A stretch of DNA of 64,000 nt. Origin: Cadophora sp. MPI-SDFR-AT-0126 (taxonomy: Eukaryota; Ascomycota; Leotiomycetes; Helotiales; Ploettnerulaceae). The first letter of the stretch is position 1, and each line of letters begins with the position of its first letter. The stretch covers positions 124,001 through 188,000 of the forward strand of contig JAGMVK010000020.1 in NCBI GenBank assembly GCA_020747065.1, given 5' to 3'. The notes under the pieces were generated by a model, which was not told where the DNA came from, ran no database searches, and saw nothing but the letters and a program-made list of their open reading frames with translations. Shown here in pieces: positions 10,804 through 21,680 of this stretch. Both the position numbers and the translations under genes were made by a program.

Positions 10804-13038
10804 ATGACTTCCGATACGATTGAGCCCGCTCTCCTCGCGAGATCATTTCACGATGATACTTACGACCAAATAACTGAATCCTCTGCCTTGAGCTCGGGAC
10901 AGCTCCCTCCTCTGCGAGAAGTTGTCGGTCATCACGATGTTACAACTCGCCGAAACGACACATCCAAACACAATGAGCAGTCCACAGCGAGCTCGTTCTC
11001 TTCACAAAACAACGGTGTGTCAGGGCCAAGTAGCAGCCAGGAAAATGTACACCAGAGCAGTGGGACTCAACAAATACATGGGAATAGCAATACAAATCGA
11101 GCTCTGGGCGACTCTTCACCACAGTCGCTCCGGAAGATATTGGGTAAGGATACGGACACCACAGTCGGGAGTTCCTCCAAGAAGAGACCTAACGCGGAAC
11201 CTGCGAAGGACGATTTCGTACAGCTTCCGCAGCCGCCCAAGAAACAAAAGACTGCTACGCAAATCGTACCTCCCATCATCAGTGGACTCCATGATATCCC
11301 TGCGGCTACAGTTCCCTACAAGTTCCCTCGGATCGAATCGGGCGCCTTTCATGATAGCAATGGTAGGAACAGCTTAAATACTGGTCTTCCGCCAACAATA
11401 ATACCAGCGCCCCAGAATGACCCAACTGTCGGGGTTGTTGTGACAAGCGTTGAAACGCATGAGCCAGTTGTGCAGGAGGGTAAAAAGAAAAGGAAGGTCA
11501 ATAGACAAAGAAGGAAATGGGGAAAGGAGGAGACGGAATGGGTGATACAGGGTGCTCATAAGCATGGCGTCGGAAATTGGACTGATGTTCTGAACGATCC
11601 GAGTTATCCCTTTGTGAACAGAACTGCTGGTGACCTGAAAGACCGTTTCCGGACTGTTTGTCCCAGTGGAGTGCTGAAAGACCTAGTAAGTCTGAAAAGT
11701 CGCTCCAATTGCAGAATCTATCGATGGTCCCAAGCCTGACAGAACGAGATACTGATTGTCATCAAGAAACGCCGATCACTTACTCCTACTGCTCCAGACC
11801 AAGAAAAGACCGTCAGCAAATCACCAAAGTTTCGAGGTCATCGGAAAAACTTAGATGACCTTACTGAACTCGGGATCGAGACTCCGTTCAAGAAATCAGA
11901 CCGTCGTGAGAGAAGACTGTTCACTGAAGAAGAAGACCGTGAGATCCTTAGAGCTCACAGTATCTATGGCGCTCAATGGGCACGGATCAGTCGTGATTCG
12001 CAATTTAGTTTTCAGGAAAGAACTTCTACGGATCTCCGGGACAGGTATCGGAACATTTTGAAAGGTAAAGAGAAAGGTACTCCACCGCGGCAACCGACAA
12101 GCAAAATCCTAGAGAAGCCACGCAGCAATGAGGCATTATCAGGTGGACATCCATCATCAGCCTTGGTCATACCAGCTCAGGAGACTCTTGCTCTACAGTC
12201 CTCAACTCTGAATTCGGGAGAGCCACGCATTGCGGAACCTCTATCTAGGCATCACTCGTCCTCGGATCTGCATTCTCAAGGAACCTTGAAAGCCATAGAG
12301 CCTTTCACGAAGGAGACGAACCATGATTTTCGAAGCAGCCAAAATATACTGAACGGCATTTTATCTTCTGCAGACCTCTCGTTACAAGCTCAGCCTTCGA
12401 ACAAAATTAACGAACCCTGGATGAAGGAGCCCAGCTACAACTCTGACCACAGCCGTAGCAAATTCGATCATTCAACCGGTTATCACCAACCATCCGACCT
12501 TGATCTTCGCGCCATGACTCTCAGCAAAGCGGACGAGTCCTGGCAAAAGGACCATCACGTCCCAACGACAACCCACCAACCGTCCGGCATCAGCATCCAA
12601 GAGATCATCTCCACCCAACAAGAAGATCCCCGCTCCACCCTCTTCGCCTTTCCCGAACCTACCAACCCTTACCCCGAACACTCCCTCGAGACTTCCGAGA
12701 CCCTACCATACGCGCAAGGCATCGACTGGAACTCCAACATGTCAATTCCAATGCTCATAAACGACGTCGATCCCAGTCGACTCACCAATAGTATGCCTAG
12801 CGGCGGCTACGGCGAGATGGATGTCCAGCGTATTTTGCAGAATGGCTGGGAGGGTGACATGACGGACACTGGCGTGCAGGGCTTGACTGGAAAGGGTAAG
12901 CAGAGCTTTACGGATATCAATAGTATCTTGTCGACCAACGACGAGCCGGTTATGGGGAGCCAACAGCCGAGTTTCTTCACGAATATGTTGAATGCTGATG
13001 GTCCTCTGGCTTTGGATGATCAGCCAGTCTGGTCGTGA
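10804..13038 (+). CDS. Two-Myb telobox DNA-binding protein (Tay1/Teb1-like)
   Basis: Two exons (10804-11685, 11743-13038) give 725 residues. The first Myb/SANT repeat lies at about 240-295 and ends in DLKDRFRTV, a telobox form of the third Myb helix. A second Myb-like repeat lies at about 350-400 (LFTEEEDREIL to DLRDRYRNIL). This pair matches the layout of fungal telomere-repeat binders such as Yarrowia Tay1 and fission-yeast Teb1, so binding to TTAGGG-like repeats at telomeres or promoters is likely. The flanks are long, polar and probably disordered, rich in Ser, Gln and Pro. The basic stretch KKRKVNRQRRK just before the first repeat could be a nuclear signal. The start is the first ATG after ACC; an earlier TTG in frame is ignored. 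Confidence 0.8.
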
Positions 13039-14003
13039 GAATTTAGACGGAAGTAAGCTGTACGAGATCATGCTTCACAAAGTTATACCCCGCAAGGTAC
13101 TAGTTTTCAGTGCTGGCATGTAGCACTGTGGCTTGCTGGTCTCTTGTATGAGCATTAGCTTAATCTTGTTTCTTTTACATCGGCGTCCAATTTTGAGGAT
13201 TGCATTTCGGACGAGCATGATACCCAGGGGAAATGTACCATAAAAGGAGGGTCGGCGTTTCACAGCTTACTGCTGATGTTCGGTTTTGAATGATTTTGAG
13301 TTTACTTTTACAAACGATCGTCGTTTGTCATCATGTTGAACTCGGTTGCGTAGCATTGGAATCATCCTGTGAACGTTGCTTTTTCTTCTTCGCGGCACTT
13401 CCATGTGAGAGCACAATGAGATGCAAATAGAGTCAGTGCTATCCACAACTTCTTACAAACCTAACACCGTCAAATCTCTTCTGAAAATTTGGGGGTCGAG
13501 ACTTGCATTCAAGAGCCATCTCATTGCGCATCCCCCACCGTCTTCTTTACATCCCTTGGCTGTTGCACAAATTTCCCACTTCAGTTACTTTGCTTCACAG
13601 CTTCTCGCATGCATCTGATACGTCTAACTTTTCAGAAGATCTGCGGATTTGCCCTGATGTTATCCCATGAGTGTGAATTTCAATGGGTCTTGTCACAATT
13701 GCTGACGGCCTTGGGAAGAATCTGAGATCTGCATATAGCCAATAAGACAAAGATCACAAAAGCCGGTCAGGATGTAGAAAGTGTGCTTCTCTTGATATTT
13801 GTACAGTGACGCTGTATGAAATATGACGTGTCGTTGGTTTGAAATCGCTATTGGCGCAAGTACGCTCTGCCATTGTAGGCCACCCTTATCCTCTATGAGG
13901 ATACACCTTCTCCGCTGCCAACACAAACAAATCACCACGTTTCATCTCAGATTGGTGAATCCATACTACCCGGATACGCACCCTTTGAACAGCTGAACAA
14001 CAT
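13039..14003. other. Intergenic, convergent 3' regions
   Basis: About 960 bp between convergent genes. Short open frames on both strands show no domain or start context that I would trust. I see nothing else in it. Confidence 0.5.
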
Positions 14004-15060
14004 TCAGTGCTTATCTTTGGTCAGAAACACAATTTTAATACCCGCTTGCTGATCAACCTCATTTGCTGGCAGGACCGCAAATCCCTCAGGTGGAACTGGG
14101 ATCTTTCTGCGAAAAAGGATTCTTCTCCATCCACAGCCATGACCTGTGTTCGCTTCTTCGCAGATTTGTCTGATTCTTTTATCCGAACGAGCACGCTTCA
14201 TCACCTTATGACAGACAGGTCCACAATACCCATCCTTTCATTGAGTAAATCAGTATATTATCTCACAATCATGAAGGCGGTGAGTCTTACCATTTGTATT
14301 TGTATGTATGGGAGCATTTCTTTTGGAGTTTGAAGAGGCGTAGGTGGTCGTTGGTGGAAAGCGTTAAAGTTATCAGGATTCTGAAAAACATGCTCACCCA
14401 CGCGAAACCAGGTGAAACAAGCCTTGCAAATTCGATCGTTTACGCGAGACAAATTGAACCCAGTGACAGCACGGAGAGGGTCTGTATTGTGATCATCGAC
14501 ATATTTTCGTCTGGCACTTCGTGAGCACACCAGTCTTCAGCATGGCTGACAAGTGGGGATACTTACTGGGATAGAAGCTGTCCCGGTGGCGGGCACAACG
14601 GCGATTGCATGAATCTTGGAACATTCGTGATGTGAAATCCAGCAGGACTGCGACGCAGAAATAAGCGATTGGTATGATTGAGCCCATCGTCATTATTTAG
14701 TGCGTTGTTTGGCGCCGTGATGTTTGCGACAGAATTCCCATTCGTTGCTGGAGATACTTCATCGCCACCAGTCGCAAGTGGACCAGAAGATGTTCCAGTC
14801 GTCGTGGCAATCCCAGCGGACTCAATGATGTTCCCTTGGGCAAATGTTTGTGTATTATGCCGCGCAGGGTGCCCATTCGTTGTACCTATGAGGAGATCTC
14901 CCACATCATTCGGGGTGGTTGGCTGTCCTTGATGATTTTGCTCCCCTGGTGTCAAGGCACTTGCGAGAGCTGTATCGTTATTATCCGATCTTTCGACTGG
15001 ACTGGATGAGCCTGGTCTCTGGAACATCTCCTTCAATCTCTGCAAGGGAGAGTTTGACAT
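14004..15060 (-). CDS. Unrecognised protein with possible zinc-binding Cys pairs
   Basis: Three exons (15060-14567, 14534-14291, 14234-14004) give 322 residues. I do not recognise the family. The first 165 residues are polar, rich in Asn, Thr, Ser and Pro, and likely disordered. The second half has CKACF near residue 192 and YCGPVCHK near 249, which together could form a Cys4 or Cys3His zinc site; the tail is basic (RRILFRRK). The 56-bp last intron was chosen over an 86-bp alternative because it keeps the second Cys pair; both stay in frame. The 32-bp first intron (14535-14566) is unusually short and is the weakest point of the model. A nucleic-acid-binding role is possible but unproven. Confidence 0.6.
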
Positions 15061-15926
15061 ATTGAAGCGGCGTTGACAGAGTGTCTTATGCGAATGTAGA
15101 GTAAAAGGATGCGAGACCTGAATGGCCGACCAGATAGCCTAGCTCTGATGCTCGACCATGCTAATAGAGCGACTAGAGTATGCTCTGTGCTACGAGGGCC
15201 CGTTGACTGTTGATGAAGGTGGAAAAGCTAACCGTGTGATTGACAAAGAGTGTTGCAATCCTGTGTATGTGATGCGCAGTGTTAGAGCGAATGTCGAGTG
15301 TGTAGAGCGACACTGAAGCGGTATTGTTGTGAGTAATGATGTTGAATTGATGATGATGATGATGATTGATGAAGTGAAAGAGAGAGGCCGTGAAAGTCAG
15401 TAGAAGAAGGCCATGAAGCCTAACGTGGCAGGTGCGACATCAAATGCTTAATCAACATCACCGTAAGAGGAAGTGACGACCGAGTAATAGAAATAATGGC
15501 TGGACTCAGCCAACTCTCCCCATCAGGAATGGACAAAATCAACCCAGAAAAACCAATGGAGGCCAGGTTTTGATCACCTTTTTAACATTAATCTAGTCTA
15601 AGCGACTAGGTGTTGCGCCCGATACATAAGCTTCAAGTAAAGCTGCAAAGTTCCAAAAACATCCTCCTAGACATACTAATGAAGTTCAGACCCGCCCCCA
15701 AAAGCGACACGGACAAGACAAGTAGTACAAAATGAAATACAAAAGTACCGATAGTCACGGGGCTTCACTCCTGCGCCAACATGCCAAGGAAGGGGGCATC
15801 TATTCCAGCATCCCTGAATGATGTCCAAGTCAATATTGACTCCAAAGTTGGCTCAATTGAGCCTTTCTGCTGTTCCCAGGGAGGGTAAAGCCCAAAAGAG
15901 TGGTAGAGATCGGATGAGCAGATAAC
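15061..15926. other. Intergenic with a GAT trinucleotide repeat
   Basis: About 870 bp between two minus-strand genes, holding the promoter of the gene ending at 15060 and the 3' UTR of the CFEM gene. A short (GAT)n repeat lies at about 15350-15367. No gene is seen. Confidence 0.55.
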
Positions 15927-16760
15927 TCAGAGAAGGATATAAGTGACCGTCATTGCGAATATGATGGCAAGAGAGCGCGTTTGTGGTGAGGACGAGGCAG
16001 CCCCTGTGTAAAGTTGCGGTACCGCAGCAGTTGTTGACACTGGCACAGCAGTATAGGCCGAATCAGTCGGCGTAGCGGATGTGACTGCCGGAGAAGTGGC
16101 GGAGTTGAGGGGGAAGAAAGGGAACAACGTCGACATGGGACTTGGAGAGTATGGACCGCCGACACTGTCTGTCGGGAAATTGGCGCTTTGCACAGGGTAC
16201 GTGGCACTTTCTGTTGGATATCCCACGGCAGATCCAGATCCAGCTAGTTTCTCCCCAGCAGCATATTCTTCTTCTCGACGGCGTAGTGCATCACGGTTGG
16301 GAATCGGTGGAACGGCGAAGAAGACTTCATTACTCGTGCCGAAGCATTGAGCGATGGCGTGATGAAGTGCAGAGCCGAAGTGAGCAGTGTCGCACTGTGA
16401 GTACATGCATTGGAAGACGGACTAGGTAGAGATTAGCAATGTAATCGTGAAAGTATGTTGGGCTCTGCAGTAGCAGTAGGAGAACGAACGTTTTGGTAAT
16501 TTGTGTCACTGCATAGACAAGCATGATCCTCCAAGCACTTGCTGACATATTTCGTGTTCTCCCAGCACCTTAAAGCACATTCTGGACGGCCAGTGAGCAC
16601 TGAACACGGTATCACAGGATGGGATGGTATGCATACCTGGCTTCGAAAGATCGTTCTCGCCCACAGTCCATTCTAGCATGGCCATCAAATGCAAGAGCTT
16701 GAGTCTACGCATCCCGACAGAAGCTCTGTAACGCAGATTGATGGTAATGCTGTATGCCAA
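15927..16760 (-). CDS. CFEM-domain protein with C-terminal GPI signal
   Basis: Three exons (16760-16637, 16581-16490, 16421-15927) give 236 residues. The CFEM domain is complete, with eight cysteines at 43, 47, 57, 63, 65, 77, 82 and 98 in the family spacing. A Ser/Thr/Ala/Pro-rich stalk follows (about 125-215), and the protein ends in small residues plus a short hydrophobic tail (LAIIFAMTVTYILL), as expected for GPI anchoring. CFEM proteins of fungi sit at the cell surface; known roles include haem/iron uptake, adhesion and virulence. The N-terminus is weak: from Met1 no clear signal peptide is visible, and Met17 (16712) gives only a poor one, so a further upstream exon or a different start is possible. 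Confidence 0.8.
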
Positions 16761-17230
16761 ACTCCGAGACGGTTGAGCCGAAAGAAGGACGTGGAGGAAA
16801 ATCGATGGAGTGGAGAATCGAAAAGAGGAGTGTGGTAGTAAAAAGGTTCAAGAGCGATGAGCGACAGACTTGCAAGTATAGTGAAAGGAATCTTCTGTTG
16901 AGATCAAAGATGGGCGAGAGTTGTGAGAGAAAGTGTTAGTGAGAGAAGGACTCGATTGAGGGAAGAGAAACAGAATAAAGATCGGGAAGCAACACCAGTG
17001 GTGTCTCGGAGGCTCTTGCTCCTTATTCCATTACAAAACAAGAACAGCAGCTACGTTTCAATGGACCGAAATAAAATAAAATGAATCGGAAGGCAATGCC
17101 GCGTGGCTGCAGCCCGCGACTGCTAGATCGGAAATCTGGCACCCAAGCATTGCCATGCGATATAACTGAGCCTCTACACCACATGTCCCATACGGAAGCG
17201 AAATATTTAGCCATTAACTTCAATTCAATT
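16761..17230. other. Intergenic, CFEM promoter side
   Basis: About 470 bp between the CFEM start and the 3' end of the CMS1 gene. It is purine-rich near 16760-16980. No gene is seen. Confidence 0.5.
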
Positions 17231-18259
17231 CTAGTAGAAAAGCAATTGAATACCTCCATCCTTGACTGCATACTTCTCCATGAACTCTTTCTGGAGCAAC
17301 CAAACAGTCAAAGGGACTTGTGTTTCCTTCATTTCAAGTATTCCCCTCTTTTTCACATCGATATGTGAGGCATCAATCACTATCCTCTCTAATCGATCTA
17401 CTTGTAGTGCACCTGTAACACAATCAGTGACAGCCAGGTATCGTAGAAGAGAAGAGACCATACCATCATCCATCAAATCCTTCAGTCGTGTTGGTGTTCC
17501 AACTGCAATACCCGTTCTTGTAGACTTCAAAAACTTTATAGAATCTTGGATCTTGATGTGCTTTGCAAACAACTTGGCAACTGTTGCATCCTTTGTCTGG
17601 AACTTCCGCATCTCCCTGGAAGGGATATTAGAAATGCCCTCATGAGACCACCATAAATGCTCACCTCGCAATCTCCGCCGCTCTCAACCCGGCTCCAGCA
17701 ACTATTATCGTGTGAGGGGCACCATTCTTCTTCGACGCTGACCAAAGTTTCGTTGAATTTCCGGCGAACTTCTCCAAGAAACTGGGTAAATTGTCAAGGG
17801 TCCTAGGTTTTGACCAAGATGTCGTATCTTCAATTGCAGTTGCTAAGAGTTATCAGACCAAGCCTGCACCGAGTGCCAGAACTCCGTACCTGGTAGGTAT
17901 TTATCTTCGAGCTCTATTGTCGACAAATCACTTTCGTGCTTCCTCGTCCGTTGTGCAGCATAGTCTGCCAGCAATTGACTGTCCATATGCGAAAATGCCC
18001 CGTTGATCCCCGCCTCAAGATCCAACTCGTCCTCCTCAATTGCTTTCGCCTTCTTGCTCTTTGCCTTTTTCGCAGCCTTTTTCGCACCTTGCTCTACTTC
18101 CCCGCGCTTTCGTTTCTTCGATACATCTTTGGTAGTCGCTGGCTCGGGTGAGGCGCTCACCCGCTCGAGGAGAGGCTCTTGTAGATCGTCGTCAATGGAC
18201 ATCGTGCTTGCTGGAATATTGGAATCGAGAAGTTTTCTGATTGTTGAATCTGCACTCAC
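17231..18259 (-). CDS. cms1: CMS1 family protein (ribosome small-subunit biogenesis)
   Basis: Four exons (18259-17890, 17842-17665, 17615-17464, 17412-17231) give 293 residues. The protein matches the Cms1/CMSS1 family, whose yeast member associates with the 90S pre-ribosome. The N-terminal third is acidic then strongly basic (several KK/AKK runs at about 48-78, a likely nucleolar signal). The C-terminal part is a degenerate RecA/DEAD-like fold with HTIIVAGAGLRAAE, VGTPTRLKDLM and RIVIDASH. The first intron (17843-17889) contains a clear branch site just before its acceptor; reading through it would give a short false end. It shares a 240-bp divergent promoter with the CENP-T gene. Confidence 0.85.
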
Positions 18260-18499
18260 TTGGCGGAATAAGTGCTTCCAGCAAGAAATAAATTATGAAG
18301 CCAGGCCACTTCTGGTAATCTGCAGGCGGTGAAACTAGCGCCAACCTTAAATCTAGACGCGATTCCTGGAGAGCAGACGCGTTTCAATGTCCTCGATCAT
18401 CTGAAATTAACATCGAGATTCGGAAGCAATTGCGCAAACGTTTCCAAACACAACTACGGTGATATTGCATTTTCACCAACTTGATCCTTGACCACAAAT
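18260..18499. promoter_or_regulatory. Bidirectional promoter (CMS1 / CENP-T)
   Basis: A 240-bp gap between two divergent start codons must serve both the ribosome-biogenesis gene and the kinetochore gene. No TATA box is evident on either strand. Confidence 0.55.
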
Positions 18500-20262
18500 A
18501 TGTCGGCGAGGCGGGCAAGCCGCGAGAGACAGGCGCTGAACCCCGCATCGCACCAAAACAATGAGGACAACGCATCAGGACAATCACGAATTACCCCTCG
18601 CAATTCAGATGGTGACGAGGCAATTGCAGCGGCTGCTGCCAAAGAAACACCATGGAGGACTTTAAACCAACTGGCAAACATCCCGAAGCCTACAACTCCT
18701 CTACGCCGAGCTTCTAGTGCTGGACCTCCATCTACGCATCGGTCAGCGAGACGGACACCTGCCGGGCAAGCTAAGACACCTGGCGCTGCGAACCGATTAA
18801 ATGGGTCGGCGAGAAGGGCTGTTGTTGTTACTCCCCATGGGAGAGCTGCGCAACGGGAGTTGGACCTTCGAAGAGGCCTCACACCGGGGAAGGACAGGAG
18901 GAGAAGCGGCCTTCAACAGAGAGAAACACCGCGAGATATCCTACGGCAACTGAGTCGAGTTTTGGCACCGAAGACCCAGCCTACCGCGCCAACGCCTCAG
19001 GGCCAGAATGTAGCGACTTCAAGGAGACCTGGGGCGGATGAGGATGAGCTGGAGGATGGAAGGGCTCTCGACAGACCGAGGTTCTCTCTCCCAATGGGAG
19101 ATTATGACGAGGATGACGAGGATGATAGTCTGTTGCTGCCACCTCGTTCTGCTGGCCTGGAAGATGAGAACTACACCGTGCAGTCAGTCGAATTGCCCAG
19201 GAGGGCAATCAGCGAACAGCCACCAGGACGATTGTCCAGAGGTAGTTTTGGTAGCGTACGGATGAGCGATGCTTTCGCGGATCTGAATGATATGGGAATA
19301 AACGGAGGGGATGTATACGATTCCAGCTATTTGGCAGAACGTACATTTGGAGATTTGGACTTCCCGGTGGGAGAAGATGCCGGATTGGATGGGTATGTTC
19401 CGCTTTCAAATGATCAGGCAGTTACTAATATTGGCAGTGACAATACCGGGACTTTGAGGAACATTGCAATGGGAGAGGAGCGACTCTCATTGGCAGCACG
19501 CCGAGAAAGTGATATACGCCCTACAACTATATCAGCGGATGATACTGAGACTACTTTCGTATTTAATGTGCCGCCAAGACAGGTATCAGAAGAAGCGATC
19601 TTTGATGATGGTCAAAATGATGGTCTAGAAGAGGAAGAGCTCGAAGAGGATAATGAGAGCGAGGTCGAATTAGAGCAGATGAATGGACTTGGCGCTGAGA
19701 GTCAAGACGAGAGTCTGCTAGAGATTCCAGAAGGAGAGATCAGTATGGTCGATACTACTATGCAAGATGCTGAAAGTTCCGCCATAGCACAGGCCAAAGT
19801 TGCCAAGAAGAAAAAGGTCATGTTATCGAAGCATGGCATACCATACCCTTCTCTTCCAGCAGGAGTAGTCAAAAAGCTAGCAACGACATATGCACGAACA
19901 TCTGGGAACAGCAAGGCAAAGATCAACAAGGAGACCTTGGACGCCATCATGCAAGCTTCGGATTGGTTCTTTGAACAGGTTAGTGACGACTTGGGAGCAT
20001 ACGCAAAACATGCTGGTAGAAAAACTATCGACGAGAGTGATATCCTCGCAATCATGGCTAGGTAAGTCTCTTCCAGAGATCCGAGTCTGATCAAAATCTA
20101 ATGTACAGTTACAGACAACGCCAGACAAATGCAACCACAACGCCATTTTCACTTGCCCAGAAATATCTCCCACGAGAGCTTCTACAGGAACTGCGGATGG
20201 TCCCACCCTCGAAACTGAAGAAGGGGCGGCAATTGAATACGGTAGACGAGGAAGAGGAATGA
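18500..20262 (+). CDS. CENP-T-like histone-fold kinetochore protein
   Basis: Two exons (18500-20061, 20109-20262) give 571 residues. The C-terminal region (about 445-525) is a histone fold of the CENP-T type, opening with GIPYPSLPAGVVKKLA and continuing through the DAIMQASDWFFEQ and RKTIDESDILAIMAR helices; a short extension follows in exon 2. CENP-T pairs with CENP-W at centromeres, and its long disordered N-terminus recruits the Ndc80 complex. Here the first 440 residues are polar and rich in Arg, Ser, Thr-Pro sites and acidic runs, as expected for a CDK-regulated linker. The first ATG after an in-frame upstream TTG is at 18500. It is tail-to-tail with SURF1, with only 22 bp between stop codons. 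Confidence 0.85.
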
Positions 20263-20284
20263 GTAGATATGACGATTTTATGAT

Positions 20285-21424
20285 TTATGACCACTCCTTG
20301 TTTTGGCGTACACGGCGGGCGATATCCTGAGGAGGCTTCTTCACTACCATCCACAGCATGATGGATGTTGCGGCAGCGAGGGCATACCTGGTACTCATGA
20401 GATACAGGTCAGGCGTTGGGAGGTTGGGATCACTTACCATGTAAAAATATACTGTGTGTGATTATTCCTGAGATTGACCTCAGCCGGCCTGCCAATTGGA
20501 ATGCCACGAGCTTCTCTGTCCCAGGACTTCAGAAGATCAGATTCTGCAACCATTAGCAATACTCAATTCTCATTCGAATGATCTCAAAACATACCCATAG
20601 TCTCCTCCACCCAAACAGCCTGACTCCCCGTCAAATCCGCCATCTGCGCCACATCGGGGAAATAAAACTCCCCCTTCTCCGGCCTATTCTCCGGCGTAAA
20701 CATATTCTTCTTCCACGGCTCTCTCAACAGCCCTTCAACCGTAACCACCCCCTTCGGCAACCCATCCGGCCTCTTCTCCTGCGCCTTCAACTTCCTGGGT
20801 ATCCACCCTCGATTGACTAGCACCGTAGTCCCCTCCCCTCCCCTCTCTAACGGCGTAATAACGAGATATCCATCTGTGCCTTCGTGCATGCGTGGGCCGA
20901 TCAGCATCTCTTGATCGTGCCTGAAGATTCCCGTGGCGTAGATGCGACGGTAGTCGAAGTCGTGGATGGCGTTTGGGTCGATATGGGGTGGGAGGGGTAG
21001 TGGGTCGCGGACGAGGCGGTCTTCGAATTTGGCGATTAGCTTGGATTTCCAGTCGAGTCTTTGGACTTGCCATGTTCCCAGTGCGAAGGCCGTGATGGGT
21101 ATTAGAGCTGGGGAAGTGGCATGTTAGCTTGTGGAATCGAATTGGACATTGGAGAAGATCAATGGGACTCTGGGAGAGCAAACCGAGTATTATAAGACCA
21201 GGCCCGTGTCTTTTTCCTGAGCGTACGAGATTGGGAGGATTGTCGACTATGGACATGAAATCGGGATTATCTGCTGGTTGAGCTTTCGCTCGCGGGGTGC
21301 TCTGCGATATGTGCCGGCATGCTGGACAGCTTTTAATGATTGCTGGGCGTAAATTCCTTGTAAATTTAGATGAACAATACTTCAAGCTTCTAATCTGCCG
21401 TAGAAAGGGGGCTGAAGTATTCAT
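20285..21424 (-). CDS. shy1: SURF1/Shy1, cytochrome c oxidase assembly factor
   Basis: Four exons (21424-21184, 21107-20595, 20543-20438, 20387-20285) give 320 residues. SURF1 proteins are inner mitochondrial membrane factors for maturation of Cox1 in complex IV. The basic N-terminus (about 1-50, rich in Arg, Lys and Ser) looks like a mitochondrial presequence. The first transmembrane helix (about 75-92) leads into GTWQVQRLDWK, the family signature, and the second (YALAAATSIMLWMVV) lies near residue 290. The intermembrane part contains FDYRRI, VNRGWIP and the NNHTQYIFTWYALA block. The ends are well fixed by this conservation. It is divergent from the UBX gene across 256 bp. Confidence 0.92.
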
Positions 21425-21680
21425 CACGAATGCGAATGTTGTGAAGTCAAGTCAAACAGAGAAGCTCATGCACGACTTTCCTTAGCTCCCAGCGGCGGTC
21501 CAAATTCACCTCAAGCAAACAGCGCAAACAGCGCATTGCCAAGACATTCCGCCCGCCCGCTGGCTTACAACTCGCCTCCGCGTCCAAAGTCAATCGACTT
21601 CCTGGGGTTCGTCGACGCCAACCTCCTCTCAAAATAACAACATAACTTCTCGACTCCTCCAAACCACAGACCTACTCACG
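21425..21680. promoter_or_regulatory. Bidirectional promoter (SURF1 / UBX)
   Basis: A 256-bp gap between divergent starts holds both promoters. No TATA box is clear. Confidence 0.55.
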
